DNA of 64,000 bases, from NCBI RefSeq assembly GCF_003606385.1, contig NZ_CP032514.1, positions 2,480,001-2,544,000 of the forward strand. Reading direction: 5' to 3'. Shown here piece by piece: positions 1 to 7,839 of the stretch. Source of the DNA: Actinomyces lilanjuaniae (lineage in GTDB: Bacteria > Actinomycetota > Actinomycetes > Actinomycetales > Actinomycetaceae). Below the pieces are notes generated by a model. That model did no database searches and was not told the DNA's origin. It saw only the letters and a list, made by a program, of their open reading frames with translations. How positions within the stretch are numbered: the stretch's first letter is position 1; each line of letters opens with the position of its first letter. A program made the translations under genes and the position numbers.

Positions 1-743
1 CGGCGGCCGAACTCTGCTCGCTGCTGGTTCCAGATCGCATCGGCCCGGGACCGGGCCCCCACTCGGGCACGCAAGAGCCGCTCGGCATCAACATCTCCCC
101 GTGCAGCCAGGCCTCCAGCTCGTCCATCCTCAGGTAGACCACCTGCCAGGGGTCGTCAACCAGACCCGCCTCGCACAGCCGCCGTCCCGTCTCCAGGGCC
201 AGACCCCGGGCCGCCGCGCCGAGCTGCTCGAACTCGACGACAGAGGCCTCCCGCATGACGTGCCCGGCACGGTAGTCGGCCGCGAGCCGGGCAAAGCGGC
301 CTCGCAGGGGCCGGGGCAGCCTGCTGGACACCTCCACGACCAGGCGGTCGTGGGCCGTCTCCCTGTTGACAACGAGGTCCTCGTGCCCGCCGTAATCCTC
401 CTGGCGGCCTCTCACACCCTCCTCATGGGAGGTGGTCCCGGAGCCTGGCCCCAGACCAGCACCCAGGACGGCGTTGTCGACGCCAGGACCGCCTCAGGGG
501 CGGCAGTCGTGATGGGCCGAGCCTGCAGCAGCCACAGACCCCCCTCGCCACCGCCCACTCGATGTCCACAGGGTGGCCCTCGTAGGTCTCCACGCGTCGG
601 GCCAGCGCAGCAACCTGCCTCACCTGGGCGCCGGTGAGGGAGAACCGCTGGCGCTCGCGGGTGCTTGTGTCCCGGGTGCGGGCACCACCCGTGGGAGCCA
701 GGTCGGTGCGAGTGCGCTTGTCCCCTAGTCTGCGCGACACCAT
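1..743 (-). pseudogene. Remnant of a PEP-synthase / pyruvate phosphate dikinase-like enzyme
   Basis: On the minus strand the segment near 560-740 reads as the end of a PPDK/PEP-synthase ATP-grasp domain: SRRLGDKRTRTDLAP, then GHPVDIEWAVARG, then, after a frame change, LWLLQARPITT, the hallmark end of that domain. A second frame change near 425 leads into a linker with DDPWQVVYLRMDELEAWL, like the region between the N-terminal and phosphohistidine domains of PEP synthases and rifampin phosphotransferases. It runs off the left edge. The N-terminal part of the ATP-grasp domain is absent: upstream lie a vapB duplicate and vapBC. Both frame changes are repaired by one added base, in the C6 run 539-544 and near the GGG at 427-429, so they may be sequencing errors, but the 5' truncation looks real. 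Family assignment is good; the exact enzyme is not resolved. Confidence 0.7.
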
Positions 744-780
744 GGTCACACTGCTGTGGGGGGCGGCGACAGCCCTACTC

Positions 781-825
781 TCGAGCGCGCCCGCACACTG
801 ACCGGCGAGCGGTCCAACCGCGCCG
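781..825 (+). repeat. 45-bp perfect direct repeat; extra copy of part of vapB
   Basis: Positions 781-825 are identical to 975-1019 inside vapB, encoding ERARTLTGERSNRA. The copies are 194 bp apart and the sequence diverges immediately on both sides. The upstream copy has no start or stop in register and abuts the truncated PEP-synthase remnant. It is probably a leftover of a duplication or of the recombination that brought vapBC here. Confidence 0.85.
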
Positions 826-861
826 ACCCGCACCACCAAGACGTCATCGCCACCGCAGCCA

Positions 862-907
862 CTGACGACAACGCCCCTCGACGATATAATCGCTCATATA
901 TAAGCGA
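862..907 (+). promoter_or_regulatory. Likely vapBC promoter and operator palindrome
   Basis: A consensus -10 box TATAAT lies at 885-890 with a weak -35-like CTGACG about 17 bp upstream. Overlapping the -10 is an AT-rich inverted repeat, TCGCT-N8-AGCGA (890-907), in otherwise GC-rich DNA. Type II antitoxins usually repress their own promoter through such palindromes; that role here is inferred from position and symmetry. Confidence 0.6.
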
Positions 908-937
908 GGAGAGACTAACGACCGAAGGAGAACCGCC

Positions 938-1159
938 GTGGCAGTGACCAGCGTTGACCTCGACCCGCGGCTTATCGAGCGCGCCCGCACACTGACCGGC
1001 GAGCGGTCCAACCGCGCCGTCCTCGACCTGGCACTGCGACGGCTCATCGCCTCCAAGCAGAAAGGCGCGATGATCGACGGCATCGCGGAGCTCCACGACC
1101 TGCCCGAGGGCCTGGACTCCCCAGTGGTGCGTCCCGGCACGTCCCACGACCGACCGTGA
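938..1159 (+). CDS. vapB: VapB-type antitoxin
   Basis: Small 73-residue protein. The N-terminal half (VTSVDLDPRLIERARTL) has the ribbon-helix-helix pattern of VapB antitoxins of the DUF2191 type, followed by ALRRLIASKQ and an acidic C-terminal tail that would wrap the toxin. The GTG start is preceded by GAAGGAG with good spacing. The stop overlaps the GTG start of the PIN toxin gene by 4 bp, indicating translational coupling. It should neutralise VapC and, with it, repress the operon through the palindrome at 890-907. Residues 13-27 are duplicated as DNA at 781-825. Confidence 0.85.
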   Translation: MAVTSVDLDPRLIERARTLTGERSNRAVLDLALRRLIASKQKGAMIDGIAELHDLPEGLDSPVVRPGTSHDRP

Positions 1160-1569
1160 CCGACTACCTGGTTGACAGCTCGATCTGGGCACGGCTGGCG
1201 ACTGGCGACCCAGGCGTCAGCGCCAGGCTGCGCCGCATTGAGCGGACTCCTTCTGACCTTCTCGTCACCTGCCCTCCGCAGGTGCTCGAGTTCTGTCACA
1301 GCGCTCGGACCCCTCAGGAGCACACCCGCTACCGCGAGCTCATCTCTCTGGGCTTCCCCCTGGAGCGCGCGCCAGACGAGTCGCTGGCGCTCGACATCCA
1401 GGGCGCGCTGTGGAACTCAGGCCTGGTCCGTTGCGCTGGCGCGCTCGACATCCTCATCGCCGCCTACGCCATCGTCAATGACGCGACGGTCCTGACAGCC
1501 GACCACGACTTCGACTACATCGCCCAGGTCAGCGACCTGATGCATGAGTACGTCGCGCCAACAGTATGA
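1156..1569 (+). CDS. vapC: VapC-type PIN-domain ribonuclease toxin
   Basis: 137-residue PIN protein of normal length. The acidic metal-binding residues are visible: D7 in YLVDSSIW, E45 in QVLEFCHS, D98 in AGALDILIAAYA and D116/D118 in TADHDFD. VapC toxins are Mg-dependent endoribonucleases that cut tRNA or rRNA and stop translation when the antitoxin is degraded; the target here is unknown. It starts with GTG inside the 3' end of vapB (GTGA overlap). No frameshift or missing catalytic residue is seen, so the pair looks functional. Confidence 0.9.
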   Translation: MTDYLVDSSIWARLATGDPGVSARLRRIERTPSDLLVTCPPQVLEFCHSARTPQEHTRYRELISLGFPLERAPDESLALDIQGALWNSGLVRCAGALDILIAAYAIVNDATVLTADHDFDYIAQVSDLMHEYVAPTV

Positions 1570-1594
1570 GTCGATCCCACCGCACCGTGCCCCG

Positions 1595-2194
1595 CTACTC
1601 CCAGCGGGTGGCGCAGGCCTCCAGGTGCTCGGCGTAGCGGGCCAGGTCGGCCTCAACCTGGGGGTTCTTGTAGACGTCGAGGACCGCGAACTCCGGCAGC
1701 ACGGTGTAGCCGCAGAACCGGTAGGTGGCCGTGATGTCAGCCAGCGCGTCAGCGAGGCTGCGCCCCTGGAACACCGGGTTGGAGTCGTTGTCAAAGGCAT
1801 CCGCAGGGGCGTTCCAGGTCGAGGAGACCATGAAGGCACGGCCCTGCATGTTCCCCCCGGATCCGTACGGGATACTCGGGTCCTTGCGGGTGCGCCCGTC
1901 CCCGGACAGGAGCGTCCCGGCACCAAGGGCGACATTGAAGACCTCGTCCACGTACTTCTTCCAGGTCCACGGGGCAGAGAACCAGTTGACCGGGGTCTGG
2001 AGGATCACCAGATCCGCCTCCCGGTGCTTGCGCTCCTCCTCCTGCGGGTCATAGCCCTTGTCAACCACCGTCTCCACCACGTGGCCCCCGCGCTCCTGGA
2101 AGAAGCGCCGCGCGACCTCCTGGAGGGAGGCGTTCAGCCCTCCCTCCGACCACCCCGGGTAGCGGTGGTGGGTGTTAATCAGCAGGACCTTCAC
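1595..2194 (-). CDS. mdaB: MdaB-family NAD(P)H quinone oxidoreductase
   Basis: 199-residue flavodoxin-fold protein. The MdaB pattern is clear: KVLLINTHH at the N-terminus, LVILQTPVNWFSAPWTWKKY for flavin and quinone contact, DGRTRKDPSIPYGSGG, and FMVSSTWNAP. MdaB-type enzymes reduce quinones by two electrons and protect against oxidative stress. The open frame extends upstream to 2365, but the GTG at 2194 sits 6-7 nt after GAGAGG and matches the family start, so it is preferred. It is convergent with vapBC and has its own upstream region. Confidence 0.85.
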   Translation of the reverse strand: MKVLLINTHHRYPGWSEGGLNASLQEVARRFFQERGGHVVETVVDKGYDPQEEERKHREADLVILQTPVNWFSAPWTWKKYVDEVFNVALGAGTLLSGDGRTRKDPSIPYGSGGNMQGRAFMVSSTWNAPADAFDNDSNPVFQGRSLADALADITATYRFCGYTVLPEFAVLDVYKNPQVEADLARYAEHLEACATRWE

Positions 2195-2516
2195 GATGCG
2201 ACCTCTCGACAGACAACCCGACGTCGAGGCGGACGCTAGCACACGACCACTCCCGTGCCCTCCAGCCCACACCAGCCTACGGGGGCGGAGGTGCACAGCA
2301 CCGGACCAGTTCCGTACATGAGCCGCCACGAGATGGCGTGGCGCGCAGGAAACGCACGGGGACAACCGTGCCGACGCTCCGAAGCCGCCCCTTGCAATTC
2401 GGAGAGCGCCTCCGTATGGTGCCTGCTACCCGAATAAATGCGGGTGCATCGCGGGCGGCCCCGCGACACGTCATCGCCTGAAGACCTCAGACCAGCCCTC
2501 GCAGACAGGAGCAGAC

Positions 2517-3260
2517 ATGCGCATCGGAGTCATCGGAACCGGACACATCGGCAGGACCCTCGCCCAGCGGTTCAGCGAGCACGGGCACGAGGTCAAAGCG
2601 GCCAACTCCCGCGGCCCTGAGACGATTCCCCCCGAGGTGACCGAGGCAGGAGCACACCCGGTAACCGTCGCTGAGGCGGTTCAAGACGTTGATGTCCTCG
2701 TCCTGTCCGTGCCGCTGAGCGCCGTCCCGGCCCTCGCCCCGGTGGTGTCCAGCCTCCCGGAGGCAGCCACACTCATTGACACCTCGAACTACTACCCGCA
2801 GCGCGACGGACAGGACCTCCTCCCTCCCAACCAGGTGGAGAGCGAGTGGGTCGCCTCCCAGCTAGGCCGCCCAGTGGTCAAAGCCTGGAACTGCATCGGC
2901 TCAGGCTCCCTGGCTCACAAGGGCCTGCCCTCCGGCTCCCCCGGCCGCATCGCCCTTCCCGTGGCGGCAGACCGCCCCCAGGACCGCGAGCGGGCTACAG
3001 CCCTCATGGAGGACAGCGGCTTCGACGCCTACGACGCCGGCCCGATCTCGCAGTCGTGGCGCCAGCAGCCAGGCAACCCCTGCTACTGCACCGACCTCAC
3101 CCTGGGTGAGCTGCCTGCAGCCCTGGAGGCTGCCGACGCCGAGCGCGCTCCCAGGCGCAGGGACCTCGCCGTTGCCGTGATCCGGGAGAGGATGGGCGAC
3201 CCCAGGACAAACCCCGACCCGGACTGGGCTATCCGGCTGTCCCGTCTCATCTACCAGTAA
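2517..3260 (+). CDS. NAD(P)-binding reductase, F420-dependent NADP reductase-like family (COG2085)
   Basis: 247-residue protein opening with a Rossmann dinucleotide motif, GVIGTGHIGR at residues 4-13, followed by VLVLSVPLSAV. A second conserved element, VVKAWNCIGSGSL, is typical of COG2085 proteins related to F420H2:NADP oxidoreductase and 3-hydroxyisobutyrate dehydrogenases. Substrate and cofactor are not decided by the sequence; many family members in organisms without F420 are annotated only as NAD(P)-binding proteins. It is monocistronic, between the divergent MdaB-like gene and a convergent membrane protein gene. Confidence 0.75.
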   Translation: MRIGVIGTGHIGRTLAQRFSEHGHEVKAANSRGPETIPPEVTEAGAHPVTVAEAVQDVDVLVLSVPLSAVPALAPVVSSLPEAATLIDTSNYYPQRDGQDLLPPNQVESEWVASQLGRPVVKAWNCIGSGSLAHKGLPSGSPGRIALPVAADRPQDRERATALMEDSGFDAYDAGPISQSWRQQPGNPCYCTDLTLGELPAALEAADAERAPRRRDLAVAVIRERMGDPRTNPDPDWAIRLSRLIYQ

Positions 3261-3284
3261 GACCCCGGCTGCGCGACAGGTGTC

Positions 3285-3986
3285 TCAGGCGCCCTCATCC
3301 GCAGGCAGAGGACCGAGGAGGAGCTGGGCGGCGAAGGCCACGAAGCCGGTAACGACGAGCATCTCGCCGCCGTCCTCGACCAGCATGAGCGTATCAGCGG
3401 CCGCCGAGGTAGGGGGAAACAGCGAGTGCAGCAGGTCTACGCCGACCCCGAACAGGGCCAGCAGCACAAGCAGGCACGCCATCACCCGGTAGATCCACCG
3501 CGTCAGAGGCGACCCGCGCCTGTAGCCCGCCCACAGGACTACGCCCACCACGACAGCCGCGAGGGCGTAGACGCCCAGCTCCCCGACGTCCTGTGCCCGC
3601 TCACCCATCGCAGGGGGAAACATGCTCCGGACATAGGCCCCTGCCCTCTCGTGGCCCTGGAACAGGTCGTCCAGGAAGAAGCCGACAAACACAGGGACCC
3701 ACAGCAGCAGCGCCCACAGCCGCCTCACAGCCACCACGCAGCACAGCAGGACCACGACCAGGACATACTTCAGGCCCTGAAAGATTTCCGCGTAGCTCTG
3801 GTCCACGTTGATATAGAGCATCCGGTTGCCGGGAAACCAGAACGCCGCGGCGACGTGCAGGAGCACGAACCCCACGTCGAAGCAGACCAAGACGCCGCCC
3901 AGGGCTGCTGCCACGTGGCTGCCACCCAACTGCCAGGAGAGGAACTTACGAGTCCGGGAGACAGACCTAGTATCGCGTAAAGCCAT
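3285..3986 (-). CDS. Multi-pass membrane protein of unknown function
   Basis: 233 residues with about six hydrophobic segments, among them AALGGVLVCFDVGFVLLHV, YVLVVVLLCCVVAV, LWALLLWVPVFVGFFL, ALAAVVVGVVLWAG and VMACLLVLLALFGVGVDLL. No catalytic or transport motif was recognised. The ATG at 3986 is preceded by a GGAG-containing site. Its 3' end converges with the reductase gene at 2517-3260 (24-bp gap). Confidence 0.7.
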   Translation of the reverse strand: MALRDTRSVSRTRKFLSWQLGGSHVAAALGGVLVCFDVGFVLLHVAAAFWFPGNRMLYINVDQSYAEIFQGLKYVLVVVLLCCVVAVRRLWALLLWVPVFVGFFLDDLFQGHERAGAYVRSMFPPAMGERAQDVGELGVYALAAVVVGVVLWAGYRRGSPLTRWIYRVMACLLVLLALFGVGVDLLHSLFPPTSAAADTLMLVEDGGEMLVVTGFVAFAAQLLLGPLPADEGA

Positions 3987-4492
3987 CTCGCTCCGCCCTC
4001 TCCATATTTCCTACGACGCGCTAGGGACGGGAGCTACTCTACCCAGACTCCCAGACCACTGCTATCTGCCCAGAGTGATCGGTCATGACCGTCTGCACCC
4101 GGAGCCACCACGTCCAGTCCTGCAAGACCGGGCCGCCGCAGCGAGCCCACGGTCCTGGTGAGGACGGCGTCAGCGTCGGGCCTGACAACGGTCTCACGAA
4201 TGTCGCTGAAGACCAGGGCAGACCAGTGTGGACAAGGGCTTGTCAAGCCGCTCACCAAGGGCAGCTCCTCAGGCTGGCCCACCAGCAGCGCGCCAAGAGC
4301 GAAGGTGTCGGCTTAGACGACCGCGGCTGGACCTGTCTCGGTGGCCGCCCGGGCGCTCAACCGCACCCGCCACAGGTATCACGCAGCTCCCCGCCCGGCC
4401 ATGGCAGAAGGTCCTGAGTCCTCGGCTACGCGGCCCTGACTACCCGGTGTGCCGCAGCCCAGGTAGCCCGACCGGGGCCGCTCTCACAGGTC
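3987..4492. other. 506-bp stretch without a recognisable gene
   Basis: Located upstream of the membrane protein gene at 3285-3986 and downstream of ddh, whose 3' end is at 4493. The only sizeable open frame is an 82-codon one on the minus strand (4034-4282) with no family signature. Its upstream continuation (ADTFALGALLVG, just after a stop) faintly recalls a protein-kinase segment, but not enough to call. No hairpin, repeat or RNA gene was seen. Confidence 0.4.
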
Positions 4493-5464
4493 TCACAGGT
4501 AGTGGGCGCGCAGGTCCTCCGGGGTCCTCGCGGACAGGTCGGCAAGTGTCACGTCGAAGACGGTACGCGCCCCAGCCTCCCCACGCGCTGCCATCCTCGT
4601 GGCCGCACGCCCCATGGCGGCGACCACGGAGCCGGTGAACTCCGGGTTCGAGCCCAGCCGGAGGTCAAATCCCACGCTCGCCGCGACTCCCTCAGAGGTG
4701 GTGCCGCGACGTACAACGGTGCCGCCGTGGGGGATACCGCTGTGCTCGGCAGCCATCTCCTCGGCGGTGACAAAGGTGACGGTGGTGTCGTAGTCGGCGA
4801 AGTAGTTGGGCATCTCCACGATCTCCCGCTCGATACGGGCCAGATCAGCACCGTCTTGGGCCACGACGTAGCAGTCGCGCCGGTGCATGGAGCGGGTCGT
4901 CAGCTCTACCTGCCTGCCCGCCCTGACCGCGGCGAGGGTCTCCTCCACCGGCAGGGTGTACTGCCGGGCATCAAGAACCCCGTCGATACGGCGTAGGGCG
5001 TCAGAGTGCCCCTGGGAGACGCCGGGACCCCAGAAGGTCGTCGTCGCCCCTTCAGGCAGGACCGCCTCCCCCAGGACACGCAGCATGGAGAACAGGCCGG
5101 GGTCCCAGCCGGTGGAGATAAGCGCCAAGTTGCCTGCCTGCCTGGCGGCGGCGTCCACGGAGGCGAAGTACTCAGGGATACGGGCGTGGGTGTCGAAGGA
5201 GTCCACCGTGGTGAAAAGGGCTGCCGTTGCTGGCCCCTGCTGGTCCAGGTCGGTGGCGGACCCCCCACAGTTGAGGCATACGTCGACCTTGTCCGCCCAG
5301 CGGGGCATGTCGTCGACGTGGGCCACCGGGGCGCCCTGGGTGGGGACAGAGCCCGGGTCGCGCCGGGTAAAGACGACGACCAGCTCCATGTCGTCGTTCC
5401 TGGAGACCGCCTGCTCGGCGCCCCGCCCGAGGTTGCCGTACCCGTTGACCGCGACCCTGATCAT
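4493..5464 (-). CDS. ddh: meso-Diaminopimelate D-dehydrogenase
   Basis: 323 residues, the normal family length. It makes meso-diaminopimelate from tetrahydrodipicolinate, ammonia and NADPH in one step of lysine and peptidoglycan synthesis. Family blocks are present: the nucleotide-binding loop VNGYGNLGRG (residues 6-15), CLNCGGSATDL, DSFDTH, ISTGWDPGLFS and FWGPGVSQGHSDALRRIDGV. The open frame extends to 5524, but the ATG at 5464 follows AGGAGG and matches the MIRVAVNGYG start of the family. It stands alone here, not in a dap operon. Confidence 0.95.
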   Translation of the reverse strand: MIRVAVNGYGNLGRGAEQAVSRNDDMELVVVFTRRDPGSVPTQGAPVAHVDDMPRWADKVDVCLNCGGSATDLDQQGPATAALFTTVDSFDTHARIPEYFASVDAAARQAGNLALISTGWDPGLFSMLRVLGEAVLPEGATTTFWGPGVSQGHSDALRRIDGVLDARQYTLPVEETLAAVRAGRQVELTTRSMHRRDCYVVAQDGADLARIEREIVEMPNYFADYDTTVTFVTAEEMAAEHSGIPHGGTVVRRGTTSEGVAASVGFDLRLGSNPEFTGSVVAAMGRAATRMAARGEAGARTVFDVTLADLSARTPEDLRAHYL

Positions 5465-5673
5465 GCGTCCTCCTGCTGTGCTCTGCGTCCTCTCACGCCT
5501 GTGCTCGGCGCGCTGGCGACTCACGATCCTAGGGACGCACAGCTGCCATCGTGTGACAGCCTCATGTGACGTTGCTGCAGCGCACCACCGTGCGGCCCTC
5601 AGCCAGGCTCAGAGGCCCCGCACCGCGCGGAACGGGGTCCAGGCACATGTCTGACATACGTAGTACAGGGTGC

Positions 5674-5951
5674 ATGAGCATGATCACCAAGCGTGACCTC
5701 AATCAGCACACTGCTGCCGTGCTCGACCGTGTGGACGACGCCCACGACGTCGTCGTGACCGAGCGAGGCAGGCCACGCTGGCGGGTCAGCGCGGTACAGG
5801 ACCCCGACACCTCCCTGGCACGCCTGGAGCGGGAGGGACGCTACACCCTCCCGCCCCAGACCCGGCACCATGGCCGCAACGCCCTGGCGGTCCGCAGTAC
5901 ACCGAGGAGGAGGCAGAGGCCCTGCTCCGCGAGCTGCGCGGGGACTGCTAA
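5674..5951 (+). pseudogene. Phd/YefM-type antitoxin, frameshifted in this sequence
   Basis: The start region reads MSMITKRDLNQHTAAVLDRV, then VVVTERGRPRWRV, the N-terminal pattern of Phd/YefM antitoxins. The frame then drifts; adding one C to the CCC at 5850-5852 restores a continuous protein ending GGPQYTEEEAEALLRELRG-D-C with TAA at 5949-5951, one base before the toxin start. The repaired product is about 92 residues with an acidic toxin-binding tail, as expected. ATG at 5674 or 5680 could be the start. I consider the gene intact and the frameshift probably a sequencing error. Confidence 0.7.
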
Positions 5952-5952
5952 C

Positions 5953-6357
5953 GTGCCTGCGGTCCTCATCTACCTCGACTCCTCGGTGGCACTGCACACG
6001 ATCCTGGACGTCCCCGGACGTGAGCGGCTGCAGGTGTGGATGAGTACCTGCGGAGCGACCTTTCTCGCCTCCCGGCTGCTACGCACCGAGGTCGTGCGCG
6101 TCCTACGGCGCGTTGGCAGGCCGCCCAGCGACGCCGCACCGCTCCTGGACCGTGTCGGCCTGCTTGAGATCACCCGCGAGACCCACACCGTAGCCGAGTC
6201 CATCGAGCGGCACGTCAAGACGCTCGACGCCTTGCACCTTGCGACAGCGCCCCTGGTCGGGGAACCGATCACGACGGCCACGCACGACCCGACGATGAAA
6301 CTCGTCGCCGAGCACCTGGGCCTGCCCGCCATCGACCCCGTCGGGCAGCAGGTGTGA
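5953..6357 (+). CDS. VapC-like PIN-domain toxin
   Basis: 134-residue PIN protein starting at GTG 5953, directly after the antitoxin stop. Putative metal ligands are D9 in IYLDSSVAL, E46 in LLRTEVVRV, D92 in LDALHLATA and D112 in ATHDPTM. The DALHLA block is characteristic of VapC ribonucleases. It is only distantly similar to the VapC at 1156-1569, so this is an independent second module. It is in frame with the first part of the antitoxin because of the frameshift upstream; a 263-residue fusion read from 5566 is an artefact. Confidence 0.85.
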   Translation: MPAVLIYLDSSVALHTILDVPGRERLQVWMSTCGATFLASRLLRTEVVRVLRRVGRPPSDAAPLLDRVGLLEITRETHTVAESIERHVKTLDALHLATAPLVGEPITTATHDPTMKLVAEHLGLPAIDPVGQQV

Positions 6358-6400
6358 CGCGGCGAGTATCGTCCGCACCGTCGTCGACCCGGGCCGCCCC

Positions 6401-7639
6401 GTGCCCGCGATCACCCGAGAGAGGCCCCGCTCCGTGTACCTGCTGCTGCTCGCCGTCATCTACCTGGCTTTCGTCAGCCTCGGGCTGCCTGACTCCCTGG
6501 TGGGGTCCGGCTGGCCTGTCATGCACGGGGACCTCGGCGTCCCGGCCTCCTTCGCCGGAGGTGTCACCATCATTATCTCGATCGGCACGATCGTGTCCTC
6601 CCTGTCCTCGGAACGGCTGACCCGGCGCCTTGGCGCAGGCGTGGTGACGGCGGTGAGCGTGGCGGCCACGGCAGCTGCCCTGCTGGGGTTCTCCACCGCT
6701 ACACAGTTCTGGCAGGTGTGCCTGTGGGCGCTCCCCTACGGCCTGGGAGCGGGCGCCGTGGACGCGGCACTGAACAACTACGTGGCGCTCCACTACAGCG
6801 CGCGGCACATGAACTGGCTGCACAGCTTCTGGGGGGTGGGGGCCTCGATCAGCCCGTTCGTCATGAGCCTGGCGCTGTCCACCGAGGCTGGCTGGCCAGC
6901 CGCCTACCGCTCCATCGGCCTTCTTCAGGTAGGACTGGCCGTCGTGCTGGCTGCCAGTCTGCCGCTGTGGCGGCGCGTGGCGACGATGGGTCCTGACCAG
7001 CCGACGGAGGAGCCCACCGTCAGCAGCAGCACTAACAGCACCGACAGTACCGGCGACCACGTCTCGCTGCTGACAGCGCTGCGCATCCCCGGGGTCCCCT
7101 GCGTCCTGCTCGCCTTCTTCGCCTACTGCGCCTTCGAGCAGACGGCCATGCTGTGGGGCGCCACCTTCTTCGTCTCCGACCGCGGCTTCGAGGCCTCCTC
7201 GGCCGCGTCCCTCGGCGCCCTGTTCATCCTGGGGCTAACCGCGGGCCGATTCCTGTGCGGCTTCTTCGCCGACCGCGTCGGGGACCGGGCGCTCATCCGC
7301 GGGGGCTTCGCGCTGGGAGCCGTGGGGGCCGCAGTGGTAGCGCTGCCGCTGGGACCCGCCTCCTTTGCCGGGTTCGTCCTGGCTGGCGTGGGCGCGGCTC
7401 CGGTGTACCCGGCGATCATCCACTCCACCCCGGCGAACTTCGGGCACCGCAGCTCCCAGACGGTCATCGGCATCCAGATGGCTGCGGCCTACACGGGGTC
7501 GACGATCATGCCCCCGCTCTTCGGGATAGTCGCCGGCTGGACGGGCCTGTGGCTGCTGCCCGCCTACCTGCTGGCACTGGCCCTGCTGGGCCTGGTCATG
7601 AGCGAGAGGCTCAACCGCGTGACACGGCCCCAGGGCTGA
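6401..7639 (+). CDS. MFS transporter (FucP/YbjJ-like)
   Basis: 412 residues with about twelve membrane segments in two halves joined by a hydrophilic loop (near 200-220, SSSTNSTDSTGD). The N-terminal half contains LPDSLVGSGWPVMHGDLGV and the block ALNNYVALHYSARHMNWLHS with FWGVGASI, typical of the fucose-permease / YbjJ-like branch of the major facilitator superfamily. Substrate is unknown; sugar or drug uptake/efflux are both possible. The GTG at 6401 is used; a GTG at 6435 is an alternative. It is followed by a palindromic terminator-like element at 7682-7740. Confidence 0.8.
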   Translation: MPAITRERPRSVYLLLLAVIYLAFVSLGLPDSLVGSGWPVMHGDLGVPASFAGGVTIIISIGTIVSSLSSERLTRRLGAGVVTAVSVAATAAALLGFSTATQFWQVCLWALPYGLGAGAVDAALNNYVALHYSARHMNWLHSFWGVGASISPFVMSLALSTEAGWPAAYRSIGLLQVGLAVVLAASLPLWRRVATMGPDQPTEEPTVSSSTNSTDSTGDHVSLLTALRIPGVPCVLLAFFAYCAFEQTAMLWGATFFVSDRGFEASSAASLGALFILGLTAGRFLCGFFADRVGDRALIRGGFALGAVGAAVVALPLGPASFAGFVLAGVGAAPVYPAIIHSTPANFGHRSSQTVIGIQMAAAYTGSTIMPPLFGIVAGWTGLWLLPAYLLALALLGLVMSERLNRVTRPQG

Positions 7640-7681
7640 TGCGTCCGCCCCAGGGTCCCAGTCCGCACCCATCCGTACCCA

Positions 7682-7740
7682 GGCGACAAGAACGTCATAG
7701 GACACCATGGCACCGTGTTGCCTGTGAACTTTTTGTTGCC
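7682..7740. terminator. Imperfect palindrome, degenerate member of a repeated terminator-like family
   Basis: Arms GGCGACAAGAACGTCATAGG and the complement of CCTGTGAACTTTTTGTTGCC pair imperfectly around a centre TGGCACCGTGTTG. That centre is identical in the copies at 29091-29150 and 30316-30375. It lies 43 bp after the MFS gene stop and includes a T5 run on the right arm, so a transcription-termination role is plausible. Confidence 0.6.
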
Positions 7741-7794
7741 TGGAGCCTCGATCGTGCCAGCATGACGTGCAGCAACTGCCGCACTACCCGTACA

Positions 7795-7837
7795 CCGATA
7801 AACTTATCAGTCGCCCCGCTCCCCGATAAACTTATCA
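7795..7837 (+). promoter_or_regulatory. Paired operator-like repeats before the AAA ATPase gene
   Basis: Two identical 15-bp copies of CCGATAAACTTATCA lie at 7795-7809 and 7823-7837, 28 bp apart; the second ends 2 bp before the ATG. Each contains the near-palindrome GATAA-AC-TTATC, strikingly AT-rich for this genome. Tandem operator sites this close to a start suggest autoregulation by the ATPase or another DNA-binding protein; the binder is unknown. Confidence 0.7.
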
Positions 7838-7839
7838 CC

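Noticed and set aside
4034..4282. Protein-kinase remnant on the minus strand
   Set aside because: Only one faint segment (ADTFALGALLVG) recalls a kinase; no catalytic loop or DFG, and a stop interrupts it.
5566..6357. A single 263-residue antitoxin-toxin fusion
   Set aside because: The middle is garbled; restoring one C at 5850-5852 yields a normal antitoxin stop and a separate PIN toxin starting at GTG 5953.
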